Assembly (NCBI GenBank): GCA_027600665.1
Contig: JADGJL010000060.1
Span: 1-50,594 of the forward strand
Direction of reading: 5' to 3'
Source: Irineochytrium annulatum
Taxonomy: Eukaryota; Chytridiomycota; Chytridiomycetes; Chytridiales; Chytridiaceae
DNA: 50,594 bases
The notes beneath the pieces are model-generated. The model was given only the letters and a program-made list of their open reading frames with translations, did no database searches and was not told the DNA's origin. Positions within the stretch are counted from its first letter, which is position 1. Each line of letters opens with the position of its first letter. Made by a program: the position numbers and the translations under genes. Below, in pieces: positions 11,004 to 21,076 of this stretch.

Positions 11004-13333
11004 CTATTTCGCTCCTGTTGGAAAGTCCCTCTCCCACCAATCGTCATTGTCCGACGACGCTGCCTCCACCGCTGCCTTTACCTCAGTCACCAGGTTTTGA
11101 ATCGTCCGATGCTTCATCGGTCGTGGCGGTGAAAAGTCGACATCGTCAACTCGTGGCTCTAAGCCGCCCCTCGGCACAAGATAAGCTGCCTCTGACGCTA
11201 GGCTCCGACCAAGTTTGTACCCCTCTCTATCTAATTCGTTCATTGCCAGGGGTCCCAGATTCCGCCCGCCATCATCAAGCGTAACATCCCGCAGACGGCT
11301 GATAATTGATTTCACGGCGCCGCCCGCTTTCTTCGCCACTCGTTCTCTAAAGTCGTCGTCGGAAGAGATGACGATGGGAGAATCCGGCCGCCCTGAGGGT
11401 ATTGTCGACCGAGATTTCAGCGGGGCAGATACCGATAAATGAAGCGGCCCTGCCTTCATGCCAACAGCAGAGACGACTTTGGATGATGCCGACACCTTAA
11501 TCTTAGAGCCCTTCTTCGCGGTGCTGTCAGTATCGTCCGTCTTCTTCCTCGCCGGCTTCAGTTTCGCGACAGGTAACGCATCACCAGAGATATTGGGTCG
11601 TCGACTGTCCACCAAAACGCCCTTGCCGCCTTTACACCCTTTTACCGGCTTGGTAGTCGAGGCTTCTCCGTCCATTTTAACCGGCACCAACATCGTCGCT
11701 TCCTCCGACTGGTTCTCATCTCCATCCTCAGGTGCCACGGACGGGGCCTCCGCCTTTACGCCCTTCCCTTTGTTCCCGCTACCCAACGGGTCAGCTCGCT
11801 TCCCCTTCCCCTTCCGCGACCTCGGCGACCTCTGCTTCGACGACGCGCCGCCGCCGAGCCCCTTCCGGGCCATCACGCCGCCCGCCTCGCCACCGAGGCC
11901 ACCTTCCATATCGGAACCGGACCCTGAGGAAGCGCCGTCGGCCTCCGCGTCCGATCCGCCGTCGCCGTCGCACTCCTGCTCCTCGAACGACGCCGGATCC
12001 CGTTCCCGCATCTCGCGGACAAGGTCCCCCCATATAAGACGCGCTCTGCAGGTCGGGCAAGAGCCCGAGACGGGGATCGCAGGTGGAACCTTCGGGGGCG
12101 CCATACCGGAAGCGCGGATGCGGGCGGCCTCCGACTCGAGGAAGGCGCGAGAGAGGCAGGATGGGTGCGACACCATGTTGCAGGCGTCGTGCGCGCAGGT
12201 GAGCCAGGCGAGGGAATTCTGGACGGGAGGATTAGTTAGCTGAGCGGATTTTGATAATGGAGAGATATTGAGCAGAAAAGAAAGATAAAAAAAAAAAAAA
12301 AAAATGCAAAAAACGGATATTAAAAATTAAAAAAGATGATTTAAAATATGACAAAACCACCGGGGGGCCAGGGGAAAATTGAAAAAAAATAGAAAGAATA
12401 ATAAAAAAAAAAAANNNNNNNNNNGTTTCCCCGGGGCGGGTTTTTGGGCCGGGCGTTTTTTTTTTCTGTGGGGTTTTTTAAAAAAATTATATATTTTAAA
12501 TAAAACAAAATAAAAAAAAAAAAAAAAAAAAAGGTCGAAACGGCTCTTATCCATTCTTCCACATGATATGTAATATGAGACATGCAGAAGGGGGGGACAG
12601 GGGAAATGGGATGATCTCGTTCCTGTATTCTAAATAATATACAAATATCCATACCTTGCCAGGTTGACCGCATTCACCGCATAAGCAACAACGCGGCTCC
12701 TCCGGCAAATCCCTTGGCGGCAGCCTGTCCTGGTACAACGGCAGTATCGACGCGGGGCCGTAAGTGACGGACATATGATCCGGTGGTGGCGGAAGCTTCG
12801 CCAGTCCTGCCCTGGCCTTCTCGGTCGTGACGTGGATGCCCAAAGGCCATCGGTTCCACTGGTCATTCCTCAGCATGTCGTTCAGAATCTTGATCTTCCC
12901 CGCGAACGTAAGCCGGTTCGAGGCGTAGAGGCGCTCGCCGGATTCCAGCTTAAAATGCCGAGACTTGTGGGGGTTCTGCCAGGCCCACTCAAACTGCGAA
13001 GGTCGCGTTAAGAGTTCAGGTCTATACCAGATCAATGAAGTTGAAATGAGCAGCTCACCTGGAGCGCGGCCAGCTTGGTCGGAAACCCATGGACAATTAA
13101 AGCCATGACCCCTGCGAAGAATGCGCGGGAGGTTCGTGAGTCTGGTGGCGACGGCAGGCATGCTGAGGCCTCCACTTACATGGTCGATTCTTCGAGGTCT
13201 TGTAGGCCCCGCCCGCGATCTCCCCGTTGTGCTGTCTCAGGCGACGCTTCGGATCCGGCGTCGACCCGACATAGGCCGAGTTCTCCTTGCCTGGGAGCAC
13301 CGAGTTCAGCAGGTAGCAAGCGTAGAAGAACAT
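11004..13333 (-). CDS. SLX1: SLX1 structure-specific endonuclease catalytic subunit
   Basis: GIY-YIG nuclease that, with SLX4, cuts branched DNA such as Holliday junctions and 5' flaps. Exons 13180..13333, 13059..13111, 12655..12993 and 11004..12218 give 586 residues. The N-terminal GIY-YIG domain reads [29 protein letters not shown] and, after intron 1, ALIVHGFP and [11 protein letters not shown], holding the expected catalytic Arg and Glu. The C-terminal zinc finger is split by intron 3: [37 protein letters not shown]. The rest, about 320 residues, is a low-complexity basic/acidic extension not typical of the family, containing PIVISSDDD (nt about 11352-11378), which looks like a SUMO-interaction motif. 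Intron 3 is 436 bp and contains an assembly gap with messy homopolymer flanks. The SLX1 call is firm. Confidence 0.92.
12279..12540. other. Assembly gap (10 N at 12415-12424) in low-complexity sequence
   Basis: Ten N characters are flanked on both sides by poly-A and poly-T runs and G/C runs (for example GGGGGGCCAGGGG and CCCCGGGGCGGG). The real intron length here is unknown. The flanks look like poorly resolved sequence. It lies wholly inside SLX1 intron 3, so it does not break the protein. Confidence 0.95.
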
Positions 13334-13391
13334 TCGTATTTCGCGGTCCGATACTTGGGCGCATAATCTGAAAACCCGCTCACCGAATTAG
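13334..13391. promoter_or_regulatory. Very short divergent promoter region, SLX1 / AGGF1-like
   Basis: Only 58 bp lie between the SLX1 ATG (-) and the first ATG of the AGGF1-like gene (+); 88 bp if the second in-frame ATG at 13422 is used. Both promoters must overlap this stretch or the neighbouring coding sequence. Inferred from position. Confidence 0.4.
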
Positions 13392-15358
13392 ATGCATGCT
13401 GAGAAAATTGTAGGAATACACATGAGGTCTCCAGGCCGCTCATCAAGGTCTCGCTCCCGCTCACCCCGATCGCCGTCGTCGAATGGGTCAAGGGATTCAA
13501 GGTCCCCGGACCAAGGCCGACGGCGCTATCGGGTTCGCAAGACGAGCGCAAGTCGAGAACGCAGCGGCAACTCGAGACCCTCTCGTTTCCACGACGACAA
13601 GCGGGGGAGGACCAGCGGGCGCTTGAGGAGCAGGGAGCGGTCGCTTGGGGAGGACAATGGAAGGGCCAGGCGATCTTCATCGGAGGTTGAGGGTGACCGG
13701 TGTTATGGCGTCTTGAGGCGGAAAGAGATTCGTTCGGACGATGAGGATGCAGGGAACAGACGGAAGCGTTCGAGGGACACGGGCCGCAGGAAATATGACG
13801 AGGAGGAGGACGGCGAGATCAAAGAGTCTTCTAGGGAGCGGAAGCGCAGCAGACGACAGGCTTCGACAGAGGACTGGCCGGCCGAGGAGGGGGACGGCGC
13901 TGTTGGGAACGGCAATCTGGAGTACCAACCATCGGAGCAGGACTGGCAGCTCTTGCCGTCGGGCCACTACTGGAGGGCGGATGCGAACATTTTGTACGAC
14001 CCAACGACGGCGGCCTACCTGACTTTTGACTCGGCGCTGCAGACGTGGGTGCCGTACGATGGGTCCAGGCCGGTGTCGGACGCGACCATGAAGCTGGTCG
14101 TGGTCGAGAGTGGGGTCGTGGCGGCCAAGGGCGTCGTGGTCATCGATGGGGCCGGACTGACGATTGGCAGGGATAGGGCGGATACGAGGCGGTTGCGGTT
14201 GGGCGAATTGGCGGTGTCGAGGTTTCATGCCGAGATCTTCACAATGGGATTCGTGGACGAAGACGAGGCCGCGGAAGTTGATAGCGCCGATGAATGGGTG
14301 ACAACGAAGAAGCGTGGCCGGGACCGGCATAAGGCGACGAAGCGGCGTCGTGACGCGGAGGACGGGGAGGAGTACGTGGACAAGGTCGAGGAACGGAAGC
14401 GCGAGGGATTCTTTGTCGTCGACCACGCGAGCACCCACGGCACCTTCGTCAACGATGACAGGATTAGCGCGGCCAAGGTTTCCTTTTCGGGAGAGAGAGC
14501 CCGAACCCCCCAAAACCCTTCCCGTCTGGCCTCGTTTGCTTATCGCGTTACCCACTACCCTTCCAGAACACGAGCAAGCCACGCCGCCTGAACCACCTCG
14601 ACCGCATCCGCATCGGTAACTCCACGTTCGAGGTTCACCTACACGACTTCTGGCCTTGCGACGCGTGCAGGTCTACGGGCGACAACGAGATCGCGACGAC
14701 GCACCCACGCGGGCCCGCGCAGCAGCCGGCCGGCGCAGCGGCCGTCCCCACGCTTACTTTTACGGTGAGCTCGAAGAAGGACACCGAGGCCGCGCGGGTG
14801 GCCGAGCTTAAGCGGCTTCGGAAGCAGGTCAACGGAGGCGCAGCCCGCGCAGCGTCGGCGACGTGGAGCAGCGGCAGCCCCTCCGTCGGGCCCTCGGCGG
14901 CCGAGGCGGAGCCGGAGGCAGCCGTGCAAGCGCAACCCCGTCGCGCCAAGTACGTCGATCGGGCCGCTATGCGACGAGGCCTTAATGGTGGCCGGCTAGT
15001 GGATGAGGACGACGTCCGCGCGTTTAGGGAGTCGACGGGCATCTTGTCGTCCTCGGCGTTGCTGGATCACATTGCGGGTGGGCTCAGCGCGTCGGCTTCA
15101 CTACGGGCCGGGTCCGAGCCGCCCGTTGAGGGCGTGGGCAGGTCGTTGCTGATGAAGATGGGGTGGAAGGGGAAAGGGCTCGGCAGCGGCGAGGCCGGGA
15201 TTGTGGGGCCGGTAGTTGCGAGTGGCACGGACGGCAGGCGCGGAATCGGGTGCGGTCAGGAGGCCGGTGGCGCGAAGACGGCGGAGGCCGGGATGTCGAG
15301 GCAGGTCAAGGCCCGCATGAAGGCACGCGACCGCTACGACGAGCTAACAGGGGTGTGA
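13392..15358 (+). CDS. AGGF1-like nuclear protein: RS-rich region, OCRE, FHA, G-patch
   Basis: Probable RNA-processing factor of the AGGF1 class. Exons 13392..14477 and 14567..15358 give 625 residues. Order of parts: an Arg/Ser-rich N-terminus (RSRSRSPRSP); an OCRE-like aromatic segment (SGHYWRADANILYDPTTAAY); an FHA domain with TIGRDRAD, SRFHAEI, STHGTFVND and, across the intron, LDRIRIGNSTFEVH; then a G-patch with GRSLLMKMGWKGKGLGSGEAG and a trailing RRGIG. This domain order (OCRE, FHA, G-patch) is that of animal AGGF1. The FHA domain carries an inserted charged loop of about 55 residues between two strands. The start could be 13392 or 13422. FHA domains bind phosphothreonine and G-patches activate DEAH helicases, so a spliceosome-linked role is inferred from family knowledge. 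Confidence 0.85.
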
Positions 15359-15543
15359 AGGATATCAGTAAATGAAATCGGGGTTGCGTATGTTGCACAA
15401 TACACTGCTTGATTGATTCGCTCGGCTGATCATCACACCACCGAGCCGTCGTCGCGGCCCCGTCGCGCCCCGTCGCCGTCCCCGCGCTGTAGGGCAGCTG
15501 ATCGCCATCGGGCTGCCGTTGACCTCGCGCTGGTCGCTGGTCT

Positions 15544-17328
15544 ATGCAGGAATCAACTTTCCACTACATCACCCGCCACGAGAGGCTGCAAAGCAACGAC
15601 CTTCCTCCCCATCTCAACGACTTCAGCGTCCCCGTTCCTCCCGCCGCCATGTCGATCGGCCTCACACCGTCCTCGTTCGCCGTGGACTTCGATGGCGACG
15701 CCAGCATGGACTTTATCCCCGGTGGCGTTGACCGTCTGGATCGTCTGGACGCCATGCGGATGGGCAGCGAGACTGAGGATCTTCGTCAGGGCCTTCTGTC
15801 GAGATATGAGGCGGATCACGACGAGGGCCTCAATCCGAACTCGCTTGCCGCGTTTGAGGAGCTTCGTCAGGGCCTCCTGGCCGCGTCGTCCGGCAAGGCG
15901 TTTCTGGTCCCGGTGTCGGAGATGTTGTCGCCGCCCGCATCCTTGTCGACGCCGGTGTCGTTAACGCCAACGCGACTCGCCGCGGCTGGGGTCAAGCAGT
16001 CCGGTTCGCCCACACACCCCATTATAAACCTCCACCGCATTTCGACGTCGCGTCATGGACTTGGACGGATATCAAAGAACTCGACATCCCCCGCCCCGAC
16101 GTCCCCGACTCACCATCATCATCGGCACGCGTCGCCGATATCCATTCCCGCCGCACCGAACCCTTCCCCTCTGACCTCACCCACCACTAAGGGCTGGAGG
16201 CAGTCTCCCCCGCCATTCAAAACGTCTTTCTCATCGTCATCGTCTTCCTCGGAGTCTCCCGTTCGGCGTCGACGCGCCGTCACGGTCTCCGGTACGGTCC
16301 CGACTGCCGCCCAGCTCCGACGGGGCGCAGGCCTCCAGCAACGGATTCGAAACCACCACCGCGGCCACAGCGGCGGCTCAACCCTCGCGTCGGCAGGAGG
16401 CGAATGGATCCTCCCGACGCCGCCGCCGCAACGCGCGCACACGCCCGATCCCTTGCAGCCCGTCGACCAACTCATCCCCATCCACGCCGAGGCATCGGCC
16501 GGCAACATCGACGCCGTTCGCGCTCTGCTCGACGCCGGTGTCGACCCGACGTCCACCGACTCCCGAGGTCGCACCGCCCTGCATTTTGCCGCGTCCGCGG
16601 GACGTGCTGCCGTGCTCGACGTCCTCCTGTCCCGCGCGGCGGGATCGTCCATTGGCGGATGCGCGGCAGCCGTGCCGTTGGTCGAGCTCCCGGACTCGAA
16701 CGGGAACACGCCGCTGCACCTTGCCGTGCTGGCGAACCATCTGGACTGCGTGCTCGCGCTCATGAGGGCGGGCGCGGACCCGAGGAGCGTGGACAGGTTC
16801 AAGAGGACTCCCGTGGATTTGGTCGAGAGCAGGATCAGGTTGATCGCGGGGAGGGGTGTCAGGAGCACGGTGGCCGGGGTGGAAAGGGAGAGGCTGATTG
16901 CTGAGCTCCGACAGGTTTGTTATTGATGATGATAAATCACTTTTGCTTCACGGGTAGTTTAACATCCTTACCTTGCGTATTTGCAGATTGTGGGCATTCT
17001 TCAGTTCTACGCGCAGTCACAGGAGAAGGACGCGGCGGCGCCGGCGGACATGTGCACGCTGATGGAGGGCGACCGGCGGGCTCGGTCACACTCGAGCCCG
17101 TTCGTGACGTCGAGCAGCAGGGTGTTGGACCTGCAGGCCCTCACGACGAAGCTTGCGGTCTTGCAGACAAGGCAGCACTTAGGGGAGGCGGAGCCAGATG
17201 ACATGGATTCCGGTGCGAGGGTTGACGTTGGGATTGATGAGGACGGAGGAAATGACGACGGCGGCGACGACGGGCTTGATCAGGTCGTGGACGAAATTCA
17301 GGCCCTTTTGGATAAGCTGCGGATGTAG
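15544..17328 (+). CDS. ANKRD54-like ankyrin-repeat protein
   Basis: Exons 15544..16914 and 16987..17328 give 570 residues; the alternative start at 15649 (GCCGCCATGTC, a better Kozak context) would shorten it by 35. The N-terminal 270 residues are low complexity (Ser, Pro, His) with the unit LRQGLL occurring twice. Three ankyrin repeats follow: PIHAEASAGNIDAVRALL, DSRGRTALHFAASAGR and DSNGNTPLHLAVLANH, then RTPVDLVESRIRL and a helical C-terminus (IVGILQFYAQSQE) with an acidic tail. The layout of repeats followed by a helix with 'REYLERL'-type spacing is like ANKRD54, an animal adaptor with nucleocytoplasmic shuttling, but the match is to overall pattern and the repeats are generic. Role in this organism unknown. 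Confidence 0.75.
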
Positions 17329-17719
17329 CATTTTGATTTAATCTCGTTATCGTTACCCGGTTGAGCATATTTATGCCCTTTCTCTGAGGTCATTCTCTTT
17401 CTACTCGGGACGTCTCTGGACGACACGCAACCATCTCATGGCTGGGATGCCCTTTGCCCTCTCTACTTGATATTGCGGTGACCGCACCGTTTTTGGACGG
17501 GCTGTAGCTCTTTTTTCGCCCTTATTCCCCACTATGAGTAAATACGCAGTATACGGATGGTAAATGTAATAAATGACTTCACCTGGAAATTGGGATTTTG
17601 GGTACAAATCATAAAAACCAGCGGGTGTCCTGCAAACCGCAGTTTTGTGCTTCTACGAAAGTGGATCACCAACTGCGAGCGAGCGTCCTCGTCGTCGCTC
17701 GATCCGTCGACCTGTCGCC
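17329..17719. other. Intergenic region
   Basis: 3' flank of the ankyrin gene and 5' flank of the zinc-finger gene, on the same strand. No gene, repeat or clear promoter motif seen. Confidence 0.4.
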
Positions 17720-19878
17720 ATGCCGTCCCACCACATCCTCCTCGTCATTGATCACGACAACCTGGACCGCTCGTTCGGGCCGTCTCTGATGGCCTCCTGC
17801 GAGAAGCTGGCCGACGCCCCACATGTTGCCTGCACCGTTATCGGCACCACCGACCGCGTGGCCTCGTTGAAGACTCCCAAGCTCTTCCAGCTCGTCCAGG
17901 CGCTCGGCGTCGCCTCGATCCGGCTCGCCGCCCATAAGGCCGCCATTGAGGGACACCGCGCCATTGTGGACTTCCTGGAGTTCGAAGACCGGCACAGGTC
18001 TCTGACCTTGATCGTCGCCGGCCGGGCGGACACCGTGGGCCCGCTCGCTGATCTTTTGAGAGGGGAGGCGAGGGATCTGACGGATGAGTCGGATATTCCG
18101 AATGAGAGCGTTGTTGTCACTGCTGTGGCGGTCGATTCTGAGAGGGACTTGGCTGATGTGTTCGGGCCCGCGACGGACCCAGTGAGGATGGCGGAGCGCG
18201 CGAGACTGGCGTATCCGACGCCTGAGGCCGAGGAGAGGCCCACGCGTGGGTATGGACTGCAGGATAGCGAAGACGACGAAGAGGAGGAGGAGCAGCAGGT
18301 GGGATCAACCCTGTGCACAATCTGCAGGATGATGTGCGATGGTGACAAGCTGGACGTTCATGTGAAGTGGCACAACGATAGCCAGAAGGTATTCACGAGG
18401 GAGGAGTACGTGAAGTTGCAGGGCTTGCCGCCGGACGACGTGACGCCGAGGAAGAACAAGGCGTCCGGCCAGGAGTACCCGTGCGAGATTTGCAAGACCC
18501 CGTTCAAGACTTTGAAGTCGCTTAGTTCTCACAAGGGCCATCACACGCGGAAAGGGATTATGACCGCGCAGGATTACGAGGTGGCAAAGAAGGCGGCAGA
18601 GAAGAACGGATCCGTGAAGATGGATCAGTTCGTGTGCGGGATATGCGATCAGGTTTACGACACGGCGAGATCGCTCGGAGGCCATAAGGGTTTGTGTTTG
18701 TTATTCCCTTCAAAATGATTTTTCTCCAACATTTGTTGCTCGCAGGTCATCACACGCGAAATGGAATTACGACAAAAGAGCTGTATCAAGCTTCTGTTAA
18801 GATGGGGCCTGCAAAGACGCCGAAGAAGTCGATGGTGAAAAATGCAAAGGATACCGGAACACCATCGTCCCCACCCGCTGTGTAAGTACCTCTAGCTACC
18901 TAAGCTTGCTTCCTTATAGGCTGACGCATAACCCCCCAGATCGTCCTCATCGGTCGCCGACGGACCGAACCCTTTTATCTCATCAACCAGCGCGGCCGTT
19001 ACATCCAACATTGCCGCCAACCCTTTCAGCTCGGCCTCTTTGGGCGAAGCCCAAAACGGTTCCTCAACCCCGACGCCCATTAACAACACCTACCGGTCCG
19101 TTTTTGCCGGCGAAAACACGCAGCCTAAAGCCGACACCGCGGCGACTGCGCAGCGTCTCAGCGGGTACGCTCCTCCGTCCCCGCTGCCGTCCCCAGGGGT
19201 CTCCGGGGGCGGCGGACAGAATCTTGGATCGTATGACTCCGAAGGCTTTGCGACAACGTCGGACCGCGGCGGCGGCGCGACGGCCGGCGCCACCGCGTTC
19301 GGAGCGAACTCGTCGGTGTTCAGGAACGCGTTCGGGAACCAGAACGGGTTTGAGAGTTCGTCGCCGTTTGGTAGCTACTCCGCATTTGGAATCCCTTGGG
19401 AAACGCCGCTGCAGCAGCAGGCTGGTGCGCTAGTATTTGGTGAGCTTCAGAACAGCATGTTTGGCGCGCAGGCGAATGTGGACGCGGCTTTGTTTAGTGC
19501 GCGGCATGTCGACGCGACGTCGGCTTACAGAACGCCGAACGCCACGCCGGGGCCTGTTGTGCAGCCGGTGGAGCATAGGCATCTCGTCACGCCCGAGCCG
19601 TCGCCTGCGCCAGTGCCGAGGAGGGAGGAGGAGGCCTTTATGTGAGTGACGTCTTTGCCTCGCTTTGGTGGAATTTATATTAACCCGTTCTTCTTCGTTT
19701 TATTAGAACGAGCCAGTCGCAACCTGCGAGAACAGTTCAGAAATCCACAATGCCTTTCCCTTGTCCGATTTGCCCGCGAGGCTTCGACAAGAAGACGTCG
19801 CTCACAACGCACAAGGGGCATCACTCGAGGAAGGGCATAACGACCAGTGAGCAATGGCTGAAGAGCCAGGAGGAGTAG
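17720..19878 (+). CDS. Four-finger C2H2-type protein with repeated HKGHH[T/S]R[K/N]GI motif
   Basis: Four exons (17720..18689, 18746..18881, 18940..19641, 19707..19878) give 659 residues. The first 120 residues (HHILLVIDHDNLD ... TLIVAGRADTVGPLADLL) have a Rossmann-like rhythm that recalls NYN/PIN nucleases: an Asp-Asn after the first strand, then a later strand where NYN proteins carry SGDSDF. That match is weak. Four Cys2His2 fingers follow: CTICRMMC...HVKWH, CEICKTPF...SHKGHHTRKGI, CGICDQVY...GHKGHHTRNGI (split by intron 1) and, after a 250-residue Asn/Gly/Ser/Phe-rich linker, CPICPRGF...THKGHHSRKGI at the C-terminus. Fingers 2-4 share the extension after the last His, which I do not recognise from a named family. 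The start at 17720 has a GTCGCCATGCC context. Nucleic-acid binding is inferred. Confidence 0.82.
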
Positions 19879-20117
19879 AGCTTTTATGACCGTGGTGGTC
19901 CTGTGTTTGGCATATTATTGCTGTGTAATTAGCATATTCTTAGCGAGAGTTGGATCTCCTCCAGTGCTTTATTTTCTACTTTTTTTTGGCTAGGTGAGGT
20001 TGCGATGTTCGTGAAGCAAATATAGAAGAAAATTCGAAATCAAATATAAAGTAAAATGTATATTGCAAATGCAGCATGGGTAACCCTCTGCCCCCGCAAC
20101 ACACGCACACCTGTATG

Positions 20118-21052
20118 CTAGCTGCCTAAAACTAAAAAAAGCCCGGGCAACCACGTCCGCTTCCAAATGATGTAGAACACCGTACACAGAAACACCAACA
20201 GCCCTCCGAATATAATGATCCTGTCCATCATGTTCTGCCTCTGCAGCTGAGTTAAAATACCGGTGGAGATCTTCATCACGGAGGCATAAGTGTTGTACTC
20301 GTTCTTTGTCTTCAAGAGAAGTTTTGTAGAATCGTCTGATGCGAAGTCGTATTAGATGCGCTTGGTCTTAGAAAAAAATCTTACCTAAAACTTGAGCCGC
20401 GGCGAAGCTTTTCTCCACTTCGCCCGACAACATCTGGACCGTTTGTCGAAGAGTATCCGTCAAGGCCGCCCCGGTGTCGGCAACAGTTTTCGAATTACTG
20501 CGCAGAACTTTCGTTAGCAACACGCCATGCCTCCAAAACGGGTTGAAGTGCACTCCATCAACGAACACTTTTCTTCGATTTCGCAGCTCCATCGCCTCTG
20601 GACCCCCGCTGAGCAGGACCTGCCGCTCACGTTCGGCAATCCGGTCGAGGTTGGCCTTCGCCGCAAGCCTGGCGGTTCTCAGGTCGTTCTGAAGTCTGCG
20701 CTGAGGTCAACGCAGTAAGCGACTGGTCCCATATGGGGGCGAAGGCCATCACGCGGCGTTTCCTCACTCTTTGAACTGCCTCTCCAACATGGCCAGATCC
20801 TTGAGCGTCGCGTACTGTTCCTCGTCAGAGTCCATGTCCTCGGCTGCCATTCTGAGGTCCTGAGTAGGAAAGATTAATCGTAACACTCGCGATGAGGAAT
20901 ACCTCGATCAGCGAGAATGCGGCCCGGATCTCCCCGCGGATCTCGTCCCCCATGCGCGACGATTCGTGCAGCGGTACCTCCGCGGCCCCCAAGTCCGCAA
21001 TGGCCGCCTTTAGTCGCAGCCGGGTAGATCGCAGGTCCTCGGTTGTCGACAT
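20118..21052 (-). CDS. SEC20: SEC20 (BNIP1-type) ER/Golgi SNARE
   Basis: Membrane-anchored Q-SNARE for retrograde Golgi-to-ER vesicle fusion. Five exons (20903..21052, 20768..20859, 20567..20695, 20385..20497, 20118..20335) give 233 residues, near the usual 230. The SNARE-like region reads NSKTVADTGAALTDTLRQT, GEVEKSF, DDSTKLLLKTKNEY; it ends in MMDRIIIFGGLLVF and a transmembrane segment before KRTWLPG, as in Sec20/BNIP1. The join between exons 3 and 4 needs the donor AAAGT|GTTCGT (exon ends at 20567), which restores RNRRKVNSKTVAD. The start codon is 24 bp from the start of the divergent propeller gene. No HDEL-type retrieval signal is seen at the C-terminus (...VLGS), where yeast Sec20 has one. 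Confidence 0.88.
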
Positions 21053-21076
21053 CACGATGCTGCAGCTTTTTCTCGC
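21053..21076. promoter_or_regulatory. 24-bp gap between divergent start codons (SEC20 / propeller gene)
   Basis: The two ATGs face away from each other across only 24 bp. The 5' UTR and promoter of each gene must overlap the other gene's first exon, or a downstream start is used. Inferred from position; no motif seen. Confidence 0.35.

Noticed and set aside
11458..12243. Long plus-strand open frame of 261 codons
   Set aside because: It is antisense to SLX1 exon 4, whose GC-rich low-complexity sequence leaves the opposite strand open; no domain is visible.
12415..12424. Gap as a possible contig mis-join
   Set aside because: SLX1 exons on both sides join into one zinc finger in frame, so the order and orientation across the gap are right.
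13677..14582. Minus-strand open frame of 301 codons
   Set aside because: Antisense shadow of the AGGF1-like gene, whose plus strand has clear OCRE and FHA motifs.
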